From the NCBI GenBank assembly GCA_016206175.1, contig JACQSB010000020.1:1-39912 (forward strand): 39,912 nt of DNA, read 5' to 3'. This document shows positions 1-6,904 of this stretch, piece by piece. Both the position numbers and the translations under genes were made by a program. How positions within the stretch are numbered: the stretch's first letter is position 1; each line of letters begins with the position of its first letter. The notes beneath the pieces were generated by a model that ran no database searches, was not told the origin of the DNA, and saw nothing but the letters and a program-made list of their open reading frames with translations. This stretch comes from Candidatus Uhrbacteria bacterium. Lineage in GTDB: Bacteria > Patescibacteriota > Patescibacteriia > JACQRZ01.

Positions 1-2
1 AG

Positions 3-332
3 GGCAACGCATGGCTCGAACGCGCTCGCGCGTTCATAAATACTGCTCACCAAGCGAAAATTGTCGCTTTGGAAGAAAATCTTTTCTCTAAAAAAGATTT
101 TCTTAAAAAACACGGCTCGAACCGCCTCCTCGCGGAGCGAAGGGCTCGGGTGGATTTTGAAAAACCGTGGTCTTTTGTTTTTGAATTCAAGGAAAAGGTG
201 GAATTGAATCAGATCGGACCAAAAAATGTAAACGCCCCAAACGGGGGCGAAAACAGTGGAATTTTTTTCTTCCTGGGGGACCAGGATTCGAACCTGGATA
301 AACAGCTTCAAAGGCTGTCGTCCTGCCGTTAG
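3..332 (+). CDS. Partial serine site-specific recombinase, C-terminal end only
   Basis: The frame is open from the left edge to a stop inside the tRNA-Gln gene, so only the last ~110 residues are visible. The readable part (WLERARAFINTAHQAK, then GSNRLLAERR and FEKPW) resembles the C-terminal tail that follows the zinc/recombinase domain in CPR resolvase-type serine recombinases, where a 'GSN..L' stretch and a 'KPW' end are common. This is recognised from memory of the family; the catalytic N-terminal domain lies outside the window. The last ~18 codons (GDQDSNLDKQLQ...) are the antisense reading of the tRNA, so the natural tail is unusual. Such enzymes insert mobile elements, and this one ends beside the 3' end of a tRNA, a favourite attachment site. 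A chance open frame is the alternative. Confidence 0.5.
   Translation, partial: GNAWLERARAFINTAHQAKIVALEENLFSKKDFLKKHGSNRLLAERRARVDFEKPWSFVFEFKEKVELNQIGPKNVNAPNGGENSGIFFFLGDQDSNLDKQLQRLSSCR
221..249 (-). terminator. Probable Rho-independent terminator after tRNA-Gln
   Basis: On the minus strand a hairpin with a 6-bp GC stem (CGCCCC, loop CGTTT, GGGGCG, positions 249-233) is followed by TTTACATTTTTT. It lies about 24 bases beyond the tRNA-Gln 3' end, where the ftsX/tRNA-Gln transcript should stop. It also lies within the frame of the partial recombinase on the other strand. Confidence 0.55.
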
Positions 333-343
333 ACGATCCCCCA
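273..343 (-). tRNA. tRNA-Gln (anticodon TTG)
   Basis: A cloverleaf folds on the minus strand. The acceptor TGGGGGA pairs with TCCCCCA, the anticodon arm is ACAGC-CTTTGAA-GCTGT with anticodon TTG (plus-strand 309-311), and the T arm is CCAGG-TTCGAAT-CCTGG. The U1-A72 pair and G73 discriminator fit glutamine tRNAs. No CCA is encoded. The gene lies 41 bases downstream of ftsX on the same strand and may be cotranscribed with it. Its 3' end faces the partial recombinase. Confidence 0.95.
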
Positions 344-384
344 ATATCAATGGAAATGAATATACCCCATGGAATGCAGCGTGT

Positions 385-1305
385 CTACACCCGCAAATAT
401 CGCCCGATTGCGAGACCGGAAGCGAGGATGTTGACTCCGATGGCAGCGGCGAGCTCATAGCCAAAGATAACAATAAAACGATCGCTGAAAAAGCCGAGTA
501 CATCAAATGCCAATCCGTCAAAATATCGCGTCGTATAGGGCTGCAAAAAGCTCAATAGGGGGAACAGAATCAAAATGGTGATCCCAAGCGAAATGACAGC
601 GTATAAAATACCCTCGAGGAGGAGCGGCATACGGATCATCCAGTTTGAGGCGCCAACTAATTTCATAATGCCAAACTCCTTTCTTCTTGAATAAATTGTA
701 ATACGGATAGTATTGTAAATAATCAATGCGACAATTATCGCAAAGAATGCCATGACCGAAACGCCGACATCTCTTATCTTACCCTTGAGTCGTTCAATAG
801 AAGTAATGATTGACTGCCGGTCGCGATATGTCTTTTCTTCGATGATTGAAGTGTAGGGACTCTTTTCAATAGCTGAAAGAATCGCGGGGTAGTCTTCAAT
901 AGATCGCGCCGTAATGATGATGCTGGATTGAAGAGGATTGATCTCAAGCTCGTCAAGTGCATCTACAATGGAAGTGCGCCCCTCCACTCGAGCTGAATTC
1001 TTGAACCGTTCAAGCGCATCTTGTTTTGAAATATATTCGAGCAATGCTATCTGGGGCATATTTTCGATTTCCGCCTTAAATGCTTGGACATCGCTTTCTT
1101 GCGCTGTCACTTGGAAAAAAATGGTAATATTTGCTTTCTGTTCGATCGTCGTTAATACGGCATCGGAAAACCCATTTGCGAGGATAAAGAAATTTACCGT
1201 GACAAACGACAAGGTAATAATAAATATCGTCACTGCTGACAACCAAAAATTGCGGAAAAAATTTTGGAGAGCAAACTTAATGACTCGGTAGAAATTTGAA
1301 AACAT
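385..1305 (-). CDS. ftsX: Cell division protein FtsX
   Basis: FtsX is the permease-like partner of the FtsE ATPase. The complex acts at the septum and transmits ATP-driven changes to extracellular peptidoglycan hydrolases. The 306-residue protein has the expected topology: a cytoplasmic N-terminus, a membrane segment at about 21-43, an extracellular domain of ~130 residues, and three C-terminal membrane segments near 183-203, 225-247 and 275-295. The conserved stretch EFGIMKLVGAS between segments 2 and 3 is the FtsX-domain signature. It follows ftsE by 14 bases and is the last protein gene of the operon before tRNA-Gln. Length is normal for the family. Confidence 0.95.
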   Translation of the reverse strand: MFSNFYRVIKFALQNFFRNFWLSAVTIFIITLSFVTVNFFILANGFSDAVLTTIEQKANITIFFQVTAQESDVQAFKAEIENMPQIALLEYISKQDALERFKNSARVEGRTSIVDALDELEINPLQSSIIITARSIEDYPAILSAIEKSPYTSIIEEKTYRDRQSIITSIERLKGKIRDVGVSVMAFFAIIVALIIYNTIRITIYSRRKEFGIMKLVGASNWMIRMPLLLEGILYAVISLGITILILFPLLSFLQPYTTRYFDGLAFDVLGFFSDRFIVIFGYELAAAIGVNILASGLAIGRYLRV

Positions 1306-1319
1306 AGAGAGGATCTCCG

Positions 1320-1997
1320 TTAAATAAAATACTTACCAACTTTATCAGACCGTACACTGCCATCATGGAGTGAAATCACTCGTTTCCTCAACATGTTGAC
1401 AATATCGCGGTTGTGCGTGACAAACAGTATGGTAGTTCCGACATCATTAATGCGCATGAGAAGATCAACAATGCCTTTCGCCGTGACAGAGTCAAGATCG
1501 CCTGTCGGCTCATCAGCGATCAACAGCTTGGGGCGATGAACAAGTGCGCGTGCGATCGCCGAGCGCTGTTGCTCACCGCCTGATAGCTGCCTTGGATAGC
1601 GATGAGCCTTTTCTTCAAGACCTACGATACGGAGAAGTTGCGGAACAACTGTATGCACAGTCTTAAGTGACGTACCGCATACTTCAAGTGCAAAGGCAAC
1701 ATTTTCATAGAGAGTACGCTGTTCTAAGAGTTTGAAATCCTGATACACAACGCCAATTTGCCTGCGGAGTCGTGGTATATGCCGTCTGCTTAACCGCGTG
1801 ATGTCCCATCCGCCAACCTCGATCTGACCGGACGATGGCCGTTCCTCTGCTGTTAAAAGACGGACAAGCGTCGACTTGCCCGCCCCACTTTGTCCAACCA
1901 AAAAAACAAACTCTCCCGGCTCTATCGCAATGGATATATCTTTGAGGGCTTCTACATCAGGACGATAGGTTTTTGAAACGTTTTCAATTTTTATCAT
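1320..1997 (-). CDS. ftsE: Cell division ATP-binding protein FtsE
   Basis: This is the ABC ATPase that energises FtsX at the division site. From the ATG at 1997 it is 225 residues, with Walker A GQSGAGKST (35-43), Q-loop Q86, signature LSGGEQQR (138-145) and Walker B LLIADEPTGDLD (158-169). An in-frame start at 2045 adds 16 residues without homology. The ATG at 1997 is preferred because the ABC domain begins there and it is preceded by AGAGAAAAGGA. This start lies inside the end of the upstream RlpA-like gene (stop at 1984), a 14-base overlap in another frame, so translation is probably coupled. Confidence 0.95.
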   Translation of the reverse strand: MIKIENVSKTYRPDVEALKDISIAIEPGEFVFLVGQSGAGKSTLVRLLTAEERPSSGQIEVGGWDITRLSRRHIPRLRRQIGVVYQDFKLLEQRTLYENVAFALEVCGTSLKTVHTVVPQLLRIVGLEEKAHRYPRQLSGGEQQRSAIARALVHRPKLLIADEPTGDLDSVTAKGIVDLLMRINDVGTTILFVTHNRDIVNMLRKRVISLHDGSVRSDKVGKYFI

Positions 1998-2748
1998 TCC
2001 TTTTCTCTTTTTTGGTAAATGGATCTTCGTAGCCCTTCCATTCAATCCGTGCCCATATCAGCCCTGTTCGCAGATTTGCAATTTTTTCAAATGCAGTGCT
2101 CACGAGATCCAAAATTCTTTTGTCATCGGTGTTGGTCCAAGTCGAGGTCACTATCACATCCACTGCTTTACCGTTGTCCAGGTTTGTGACAGTGAGTTTT
2201 GTACCGGTCGGATACAGATTCGTTGCAGATCCGTATGGGTACTTCTTGTGCCGATACCAGCTTACGATGCCCTCGCGTGATATTATCTCATCTGCAAAGA
2301 CTGATACGATCGCTGTAGCATACGGCACATCAGCAGTCACCGTGCGCATGGCGCGATTCATCTCTGTCGGCAGCGCTTTCCACTCTTTTTTTGTCTTACG
2401 CCAGTAATATACCCGCGCGCGATAGTCACTATCTGTGTAATTGAATGTCACGCGTGCAGCATTATTAGTATTATACGGCACCGTACTCTTTAGAGCAAAC
2501 TCACATACGTTTGCGACGCGGCGATGATGTTGTGGGGCCGACAAGAAAGCGTCAACAAGCAGAGCGGGGATCTGACGCAATATCGAGTTCCCCAAGTCAG
2601 TCTTTGCCGAAACGATCGACATGCCACAATCCTGCACAAATGTTTCATTACTCTGATTTGCTGCTGCAACACTCTGTGGCGCAAGAAGAAAAACAGATGC
2701 CATTGCGATTATACGTAAGTGAATGTTGCAATTTTTGCTTCTACTCAT
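1984..2748 (-). CDS. Secreted RlpA-like double-psi beta-barrel protein
   Basis: The 254-residue protein starts with a signal peptide (hydrophobic IIAMASVFLLAP, then SVAAANQ as likely cleavage site). The middle (about 95-150) is a beta-rich region of the type that often precedes RlpA barrels in CPR proteins (VYYWRKTKKEWKALP). From about residue 160 there is an RlpA-like barrel: SWYRHKK, then YPTGTKLTVTNLDNGKAVDV, then RILDLVSTAFEKI. The segment that in catalytic RlpA carries the conserved His ('AAHRTLP') is missing, and the 'NDRGP' Asp motif is replaced by TSTWTN. Lytic transglycosylase activity is therefore doubtful and glycan binding is more likely (inference). It overlaps ftsE by 14 bases and opens the ftsEX operon. 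Confidence 0.75.
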   Translation of the reverse strand: MSRSKNCNIHLRIIAMASVFLLAPQSVAAANQSNETFVQDCGMSIVSAKTDLGNSILRQIPALLVDAFLSAPQHHRRVANVCEFALKSTVPYNTNNAARVTFNYTDSDYRARVYYWRKTKKEWKALPTEMNRAMRTVTADVPYATAIVSVFADEIISREGIVSWYRHKKYPYGSATNLYPTGTKLTVTNLDNGKAVDVIVTSTWTNTDDKRILDLVSTAFEKIANLRTGLIWARIEWKGYEDPFTKKEKRNDKN

Positions 2749-2776
2749 GTATGATACGTATTACTGCGCAACCACG

Positions 2777-2785
2777 ATTATACCA
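2777..2785 (-). promoter_or_regulatory. Extended -10 promoter for the RlpA-like/ftsEX operon
   Basis: On the minus strand TGGTATAAT is a perfect -10 hexamer (2782-2777) with the TGn extension. No good -35 lies 16-18 bases upstream, which is usual for extended -10 promoters. Transcription would start near 2770, giving a 5' leader of about 22 bases before the ATG at 2748. Confidence 0.55.
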
Positions 2786-2809
2786 TAGCTCGCGGTTCAA
2801 TAACAGTGT

Positions 2810-2883
2810 GCGGGATTAGTTGAGTGGCTCAACGTATCCTTCCCAAGGATAAGACACGGGTTCGATCCCCGTATCCCGCTCCA
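2810..2883 (+). tRNA. tRNA-Gly (anticodon CCC)
   Basis: The acceptor GCGGGAT pairs with ATCCCGC, the discriminator is T, and the 3' CCA is encoded (2881-2883). The anticodon arm is TATCC-TTCCCAA-GGATA, giving anticodon CCC at 2842-2844. The T arm is ACGGG-TTCGATC-CCCGT. The first pairs and U73 are typical of bacterial glycine tRNAs. It is transcribed towards the 3' end of pyrG, leaving about 20 bases between them. Confidence 0.95.
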
Positions 2884-2902
2884 GAAAATTTCCATTATCG
2901 GA

Positions 2903-4597
2903 TTACCGCGAACTGCTTTGACGAGCAATGCACGCCTCAACGAATGCGGTAAAAAGTGGGTGCGGGTGCAAGAGGCTCCCGGTGAACTCCGGATGAAATT
3001 GAGTGCCAAGGAAAAACGGATGCTCGCTCCGAGAAAGCTCCATGATCTCCATCAATACCCGATCCGGGGAGGTGCCGGAAAATACAACGCCATCTTTTTT
3101 AAATTGTTCAATATATTCCGGATTTACTTCGTAGCGATGCCGATGCCGTTCTCTGACGGTAAAAGAATCACTCTGCGGATCATTGGATGACCAACGGCCA
3201 TTTTTTGATCGTGTATATGCCTCATACGCGATTGTGCCCTTCTGAAGTATGGCTGGATATGCTCCAAGCCTCATACTTCCTCCATAATCCTTTGCCGCGA
3301 GTTTCTCTATCTGCTCCGGTAAAATATCGATGACAGGATGTTTTGTTCTCCGATTCACCTCGGTCGTATGCGCATCCTCAATGCCCAGTTTGTGGCGGGC
3401 ATATTCGATGAGCGCTAGCTGCATGCCATAACAAAGGCCGAAATAAGGGATATTCTGTTCGCGTACATACTGAATAGCTTTGATCTTCCCCTCGATACCG
3501 CGACTCCCAAACCCTCCTGGCACAAGAACGCCGTCAAAGGCGCGCAACATTTCAATAGAGGATTCCTGTTCTTCAAAATCCAATGAATCGAGCCATTCGA
3601 TCTTTGGGTTGCAGTCGAGCAAGTAGGCGGCATGTTTGAGAGACTCAATGACGGAGATATATACATCGGAAAGCACGTAATCGCCTGTCTTGAAATATTT
3701 GCCAATAATAGCGATCGAAACGTCTTGTTTTGCAGAACTTGCTTTCTGTACCATTTTCCGCCATCCAAGCATGTCTGATTTAATCTTTGATTTCTGATGA
3801 AGGAGACGAAGAATGATCTCATCGAGACCGAATTTTTCAAAGTTCAATGGTACCTCATAAATGGTGTTAGCATCCGGAGCCGAGATGATGTTTTGATACG
3901 GTATGTTGCCAAAATCAGCGATCTTGCGTTTCCGTTGCTCGTCGAGCGGCCGTTCGGCGCGAGCAATAATGATATCCGGATTTACTCCATAGGAATTCAT
4001 GGTGCGGATCGCGTACTGCGTCGGCTTGGTTTTCATCTCGCCAATCATGTGAGGTATGGGCAAATAGCTCACCAAAACAAAAATCACATCATTTGGATTA
4101 CGCAATTTCATTGTCCGAGCAGCTTCAACAAACAAGGCGTTCTGATATTCACCAACGGTACCGCCGATCTCCACGATCGTAATATCGGCTCCTGACTTTT
4201 TTACCGATGTCTGAATGCGAGAAAGCGATTCTTCCACGATATGAAAAAGCGGCTCTACGCATTTTCCGTTGTATCCAAGACTGCGCTCCCGATCTATTAC
4301 AGTCTTAAAAACCATCCCATTTGTCATATAGTTCTCCGACAAAAGCTCAACGTCAAGAAAACGCTCGTAGTTTCCCATGTCTTGATCGCACTCAAGCCCG
4401 CTTGACAGCACAAAAACCTCGCCGTGCTCTTTTGGATTCATTGTGCCGGCATCTACATTCAAATACGGATCAATCTTGATTGGATTGATGCGAAAGCCCC
4501 GTGATTGCAGTATTTTTCCGATGGAGGCACAAGCGATGCCTTTACCGACTCCCGACATCACACCTCCAACAATAAAAATAAATTTATGCTTCTTCAT
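2903..4597 (-). CDS. pyrG: CTP synthase
   Basis: This cytoplasmic enzyme aminates UTP to CTP with ATP and glutamine, the last step of de novo CTP synthesis. The 564-residue protein has the synthetase domain at about 1-270, with the nucleotide loop GGVMSGVGKG at 11-20 and KIDPYLNVDAGTM at 41-53. The class I glutamine amidotransferase domain follows from about 290: oxyanion GGFGSRG, nucleophile C389 in GLCYGMQ, and H535/E537 in FHPEF. All catalytic residues are present. It is 20-30 residues longer than the E. coli enzyme. It lies 32 bases downstream of the glutaredoxin gene and is probably cotranscribed with it. Confidence 0.97.
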   Translation of the reverse strand: MKKHKFIFIVGGVMSGVGKGIACASIGKILQSRGFRINPIKIDPYLNVDAGTMNPKEHGEVFVLSSGLECDQDMGNYERFLDVELLSENYMTNGMVFKTVIDRERSLGYNGKCVEPLFHIVEESLSRIQTSVKKSGADITIVEIGGTVGEYQNALFVEAARTMKLRNPNDVIFVLVSYLPIPHMIGEMKTKPTQYAIRTMNSYGVNPDIIIARAERPLDEQRKRKIADFGNIPYQNIISAPDANTIYEVPLNFEKFGLDEIILRLLHQKSKIKSDMLGWRKMVQKASSAKQDVSIAIIGKYFKTGDYVLSDVYISVIESLKHAAYLLDCNPKIEWLDSLDFEEQESSIEMLRAFDGVLVPGGFGSRGIEGKIKAIQYVREQNIPYFGLCYGMQLALIEYARHKLGIEDAHTTEVNRRTKHPVIDILPEQIEKLAAKDYGGSMRLGAYPAILQKGTIAYEAYTRSKNGRWSSNDPQSDSFTVRERHRHRYEVNPEYIEQFKKDGVVFSGTSPDRVLMEIMELSRSEHPFFLGTQFHPEFTGSLLHPHPLFTAFVEACIARQSSSR

Positions 4598-4629
4598 CTT
4601 GCTTTTCTTATGCGAGTAAGATATAGTTT

Positions 4630-4878
4630 CTAAAATCCCGCTACTCCCTTTTCTCTCAAAATACGTTCAACTGTCACCGCATCGGTATCAGCAATGATCA
4701 CGCCATCAATATCAAGTGTCGGGGTAAGCGTTTGGCCTGATTTGGCAACGAGCTCTTCGAAATATGCCTTATTCCCTCTGCATTCCCGCTCCTCAAACGC
4801 GACGCCTCTCTCGCGCAGCAAATCCCGAACTTCATTACACCAGGGACAGCCGGATTTGGTATAAAGAATGATGATCAT
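4630..4878 (-). CDS. Glutaredoxin-like thiol oxidoreductase
   Basis: This small thioredoxin-fold protein has an N-terminal CPWC redox centre right after the first strand (IIILYTKSGCPWC) and the cis-proline loop LTPTLDIDG. The frame extends upstream to 4956, but the added residues overlap the promoter side of tRNA-Thr and lack homology. The ATG at 4878 gives an 82-residue protein that starts exactly at the first beta-strand, the normal glutaredoxin length. It likely reduces protein disulfides or supplies ribonucleotide reductase; the partner cannot be told from the sequence. No strong ribosome-binding site is visible. pyrG follows on the same strand. Confidence 0.85.
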   Translation of the reverse strand: MIIILYTKSGCPWCNEVRDLLRERGVAFEERECRGNKAYFEELVAKSGQTLTPTLDIDGVIIADTDAVTVERILREKGVAGF

Positions 4879-4957
4879 GGGCTTGAAAAAGTTATTCACT
4901 ATCCTACCAGATAGATCTTCGCGGAGCAAGTAATGTGTATCGCGCCGGTCCGCCAAT

Positions 4958-5029
4958 GCCGACCTAGCTCAATGGTAGAGCAATCGCTTCGTAAGCGATA
5001 GGTTATGGGTTCAAGTCCCGTGGTCGGCT
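4958..5029 (+). tRNA. tRNA-Thr (anticodon CGT)
   Basis: The acceptor GCCGACC pairs with GGTCGGC and the discriminator is T. The D arm is AGCTCAATGGTAGAGC. The anticodon arm is ATCGC-TTCGTAA-GCGAT, with anticodon CGT at 4990-4992. The T arm is ATGGG-TTCAAGT-CCCGT. CCA is not encoded. Its last 27 bases overlap, on the opposite strand, the 3' end of the FtsB-like gene. Confidence 0.95.
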
Positions 5030-5467
5030 TTGGCGGGAAGACGCACTAAAAAAATACGCCCACCACCGACCTAAGGTATTTCGCGGTTCATCAGCCAAGG
5101 TATTTTCTTGATATATATCCGTGATGGTATTTTCAAACATTCCAGTATCAGCTGTGTCCGACTGATCCTTTGATTCATTATTCGACAGCGGAACAACTGC
5201 GGCCATCTCACCGGCCTTTTGTAAACCGAATTTCGTCCTTGCTTCGTTTTCGGCGAAAAAATCACTCGCCAGCAGATCTCTCATTGACTCAAGCTGTTGA
5301 CGTTTTTCATTTGCATCTCCGAGATCCATTTCCAGTTTATGAATATCGGAATCCGTACGATAGCTTTTCTGGGCAAGTAATAATGCACGATATGTGAAAA
5401 GAATCAGAACAACAGTCAAGATACCGACCGCGATCCATGATGAAAATATTTTTTTCAGCAGCGCCAT
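5003..5467 (-). CDS. FtsB/DivIC-like septum formation initiator
   Basis: The protein is about 154 residues from the ATG at 5467 (a GTG at 5476 would add three). It has a short cytoplasmic N-terminus, one membrane segment at about 9-27 (WIAVGILTVVLILFTYRALL) and an extracellular coiled coil (DIHKLEMDLGDANEKRQQLESM), then FFAENEARTKFGLQKAGE. The last is the 'E..AR..fgl..pgE' signature of the FtsB/DivIC family. These bitopic proteins form a complex with FtsL and FtsQ/DivIB at the septum. The C-terminal ~45 residues are low in homology, and the final residues are the antisense of tRNA-Thr, so the true functional end may be earlier. It follows the PH-domain gene by ~17 bases. Confidence 0.8.
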   Translation of the reverse strand: MALLKKIFSSWIAVGILTVVLILFTYRALLLAQKSYRTDSDIHKLEMDLGDANEKRQQLESMRDLLASDFFAENEARTKFGLQKAGEMAAVVPLSNNESKDQSDTADTGMFENTITDIYQENTLADEPRNTLGRWWAYFFSASSRQSRPRDLNP

Positions 5468-5484
5468 AGCACACACCGTTTAGG

Positions 5485-6027
5485 TTATTGCTGCGTGATA
5501 GAAGCTGGAACCGCGGTCGACTGTTTTCTCATATCCTTCGCCTGCGCAATTTGATTTGACAACGCATCCATCGTGCTTTGCGGCGTGGAGATATTCTTCA
5601 ATGTGAATCCCTTTCCGCCGCTAAAAAGAGATATATGGATATCGCCATATCTGAATAAAGTAGGAAAAAATCCACGTATGCCGTAGGAAAGTTCACTTAC
5701 GTTCTCGAGAATAACCTCTGTGGCGTATTTCTTAAATAGAGAGGATCGATAAATACCGATCAATCGGCGGGTAGTAAGGATATAGATAGTTCCGTACCAT
5801 GCGGCAACAGCGCTAAGAAGCATTAAAAAAAATAACGAAGCAAAAATAAAAAATGCAGCGCTGCCTATGATGCCAAACGAAAAAAACTTAAAAAGAAATA
5901 AAAAAACTACGACAAGACCGATGGTCGGCGGAATAATCCAAAGCACGGTACGAAAAACATGAGTACGAAACATCCCTATGATCCGCTCCTCGCCATCTAA
6001 GATAATTTCTTCTTGAAGTAGTGGCAT
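5485..6027 (-). CDS. Membrane protein with bacterial PH (bPH2/YdbS-like) domain
   Basis: The 180-residue protein has two membrane segments at about 28-50 and 55-78, followed by a bacterial pleckstrin-homology-type domain (ILTTRRLIGIYRSSLFKK, then ENVSELSYGIRGFFPTLFRYGDIHI, about 80-160). The 'TTRRL....GLF' and 'i..V....g.....fgyG.i.i' pattern is typical of the bPH2 family. The domain is expected on the cytoplasmic side; its function is poorly known. It sits directly upstream of the FtsB-like gene in what appears to be a two-gene envelope operon. Confidence 0.8.
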   Translation of the reverse strand: MPLLQEEIILDGEERIIGMFRTHVFRTVLWIIPPTIGLVVVFLFLFKFFSFGIIGSAAFFIFASLFFLMLLSAVAAWYGTIYILTTRRLIGIYRSSLFKKYATEVILENVSELSYGIRGFFPTLFRYGDIHISLFSGGKGFTLKNISTPQSTMDALSNQIAQAKDMRKQSTAVPASITQQ

Positions 6028-6104
6028 AAATTATAGCATATCATAATCAAGAAGACCTTGCACGATCTCCTGTGTACAAGATGATAAAAAATAGAAAAAG
6101 GAGA

Positions 6105-6749
6105 TCACTGCAATAGATGATCGACAAGTACCAACTTTTTACCTTCGAGTAAGGTAAATAAAAAACGGTCTGTGATGCTCTTGCGATAGAGAAACTCATT
6201 TTTCTTCATGACGGAATAATTGATCTCCTGATCGATTTCGCGTTCTATGGAAGAAATTAATTTATTGATGCGATTTTTTTCAACATCACCGACAATGAGT
6301 ATGTCAACAGGACTATCTGTTTTCCCGACAAAAAAACCTGATAGCATTGCAAATTCAACAGTCCCAAAAGTAGATAGTTCTTTCAAAAATCTTTTTTGAA
6401 GCAAGAGCGGACTCTTCAAGAAAAGGCTGCTTATTTCATCATAAAGTAAAAAAGAGGAGTTGGCGCGAAAATATTTCCGCAGAGTACTATCGCCGTTTTT
6501 TTTAACTAGACGTTTCTTCACTGGTTTTACGGAAGATGCTGATTCATTGCCCTGCTGGGATATGTCAACCTCGACTACTTCTTCAATGATCCCGCACTCT
6601 AAGAGATTTTTTAATTCACGCCGAACTGAATTGATCTGGGTATCAATTTTTCTCGTAAGCTCTCTGATAAAAAACTTTTTCTCCGGGTGCTTGAGAAATA
6701 AGTTGAGGAGCCTCGTTCTTGTCCTTGAGCCAAAAAGTTGTTCAAGCAT
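6105..6749 (-). CDS. Winged-helix regulator with nucleotidyltransferase-like C-terminal domain
   Basis: From the ATG at 6749 the protein is 214 residues. The frame extends to 6929, but that extension covers the divergent promoter region and the start of the neighbouring gene. Residues 1-60 are a winged helix-turn-helix (LFGSRTRTRLLNLFLKHP, then FIRELTRKIDTQINSVRREL and LLECGIIEEV). A basic linker (VKPVKKRLVKK) follows, then a domain resembling minimal nucleotidyltransferases: SGFFVGKTDSPVDILIVGD aligns with the G-S...D-x-D active-site strand, but only one of the two acidic residues is kept. It is probably a transcription factor with a non-catalytic partner domain. It is divergent from the gene at 6905 and may regulate it (inference). 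Confidence 0.75.
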   Translation of the reverse strand: MLEQLFGSRTRTRLLNLFLKHPEKKFFIRELTRKIDTQINSVRRELKNLLECGIIEEVVEVDISQQGNESASSVKPVKKRLVKKNGDSTLRKYFRANSSFLLYDEISSLFLKSPLLLQKRFLKELSTFGTVEFAMLSGFFVGKTDSPVDILIVGDVEKNRINKLISSIEREIDQEINYSVMKKNEFLYRKSITDRFLFTLLEGKKLVLVDHLLQ

Positions 6750-6807
6750 ACCTACGTAGTAAAATGGCAGCTTACTTACTGTATACGGATAGTACTCATT
6801 ATGTGCC

Positions 6808-6853
6808 TTGCATGCCTTGAAGGAGTATAGTATAGTACACTTGTTTTTGTAAA
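6808..6853. promoter_or_regulatory. Overlapping divergent promoters
   Basis: Plus strand: TTGCAT (6808-6813), 17-base spacer, TATAGT (6831-6836), driving the gene at 6905. Minus strand: TTTACA (6853-6848), 18-base spacer, TATACT (6829-6824), driving the winged-helix gene. The core is the repeat AGTATAGTATAGTAC, so the two -10 elements share the same bases and the two directions should compete for polymerase. Confidence 0.5.
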
Positions 6854-6904
6854 GGGGTCTCCCATCAATCAACAAAATGGCATATGCCGCGCCGAGAGGA
6901 TACA

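Noticed and set aside
73-104. 13-bp AT-rich inverted repeat (AAGAAAATCTTTT / AAAAGATTTTCTT)
   Set aside because: It lies inside the probable recombinase frame and encodes its Lys/Phe-rich part; no T-run or promoter context suggests a separate element.
256-558. Open frame on plus across tRNA-Gln and the ftsX 3' end
   Set aside because: It is the antisense of tRNA-Gln (the usual 'GTRIRTW' artefact) and of ftsX; no homology.
2797-3009. Minus-strand open frame over tRNA-Gly and the pyrG end
   Set aside because: Shadow of tRNA-Gly and of the true pyrG frame.
6030-6038. TGCTATAAT as promoter of the PH-domain gene
   Set aside because: The -10 lies only two bases before the ATG at 6027, so transcription would start inside or after the start codon; no later in-frame start fits the family.
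6064-6106. 8-bp inverted repeat GATCTCCT / AGGAGATC downstream of the winged-helix gene
   Set aside because: The loop is 27 bases and one arm overlaps the stop codon; not convincing as a terminator or operator.
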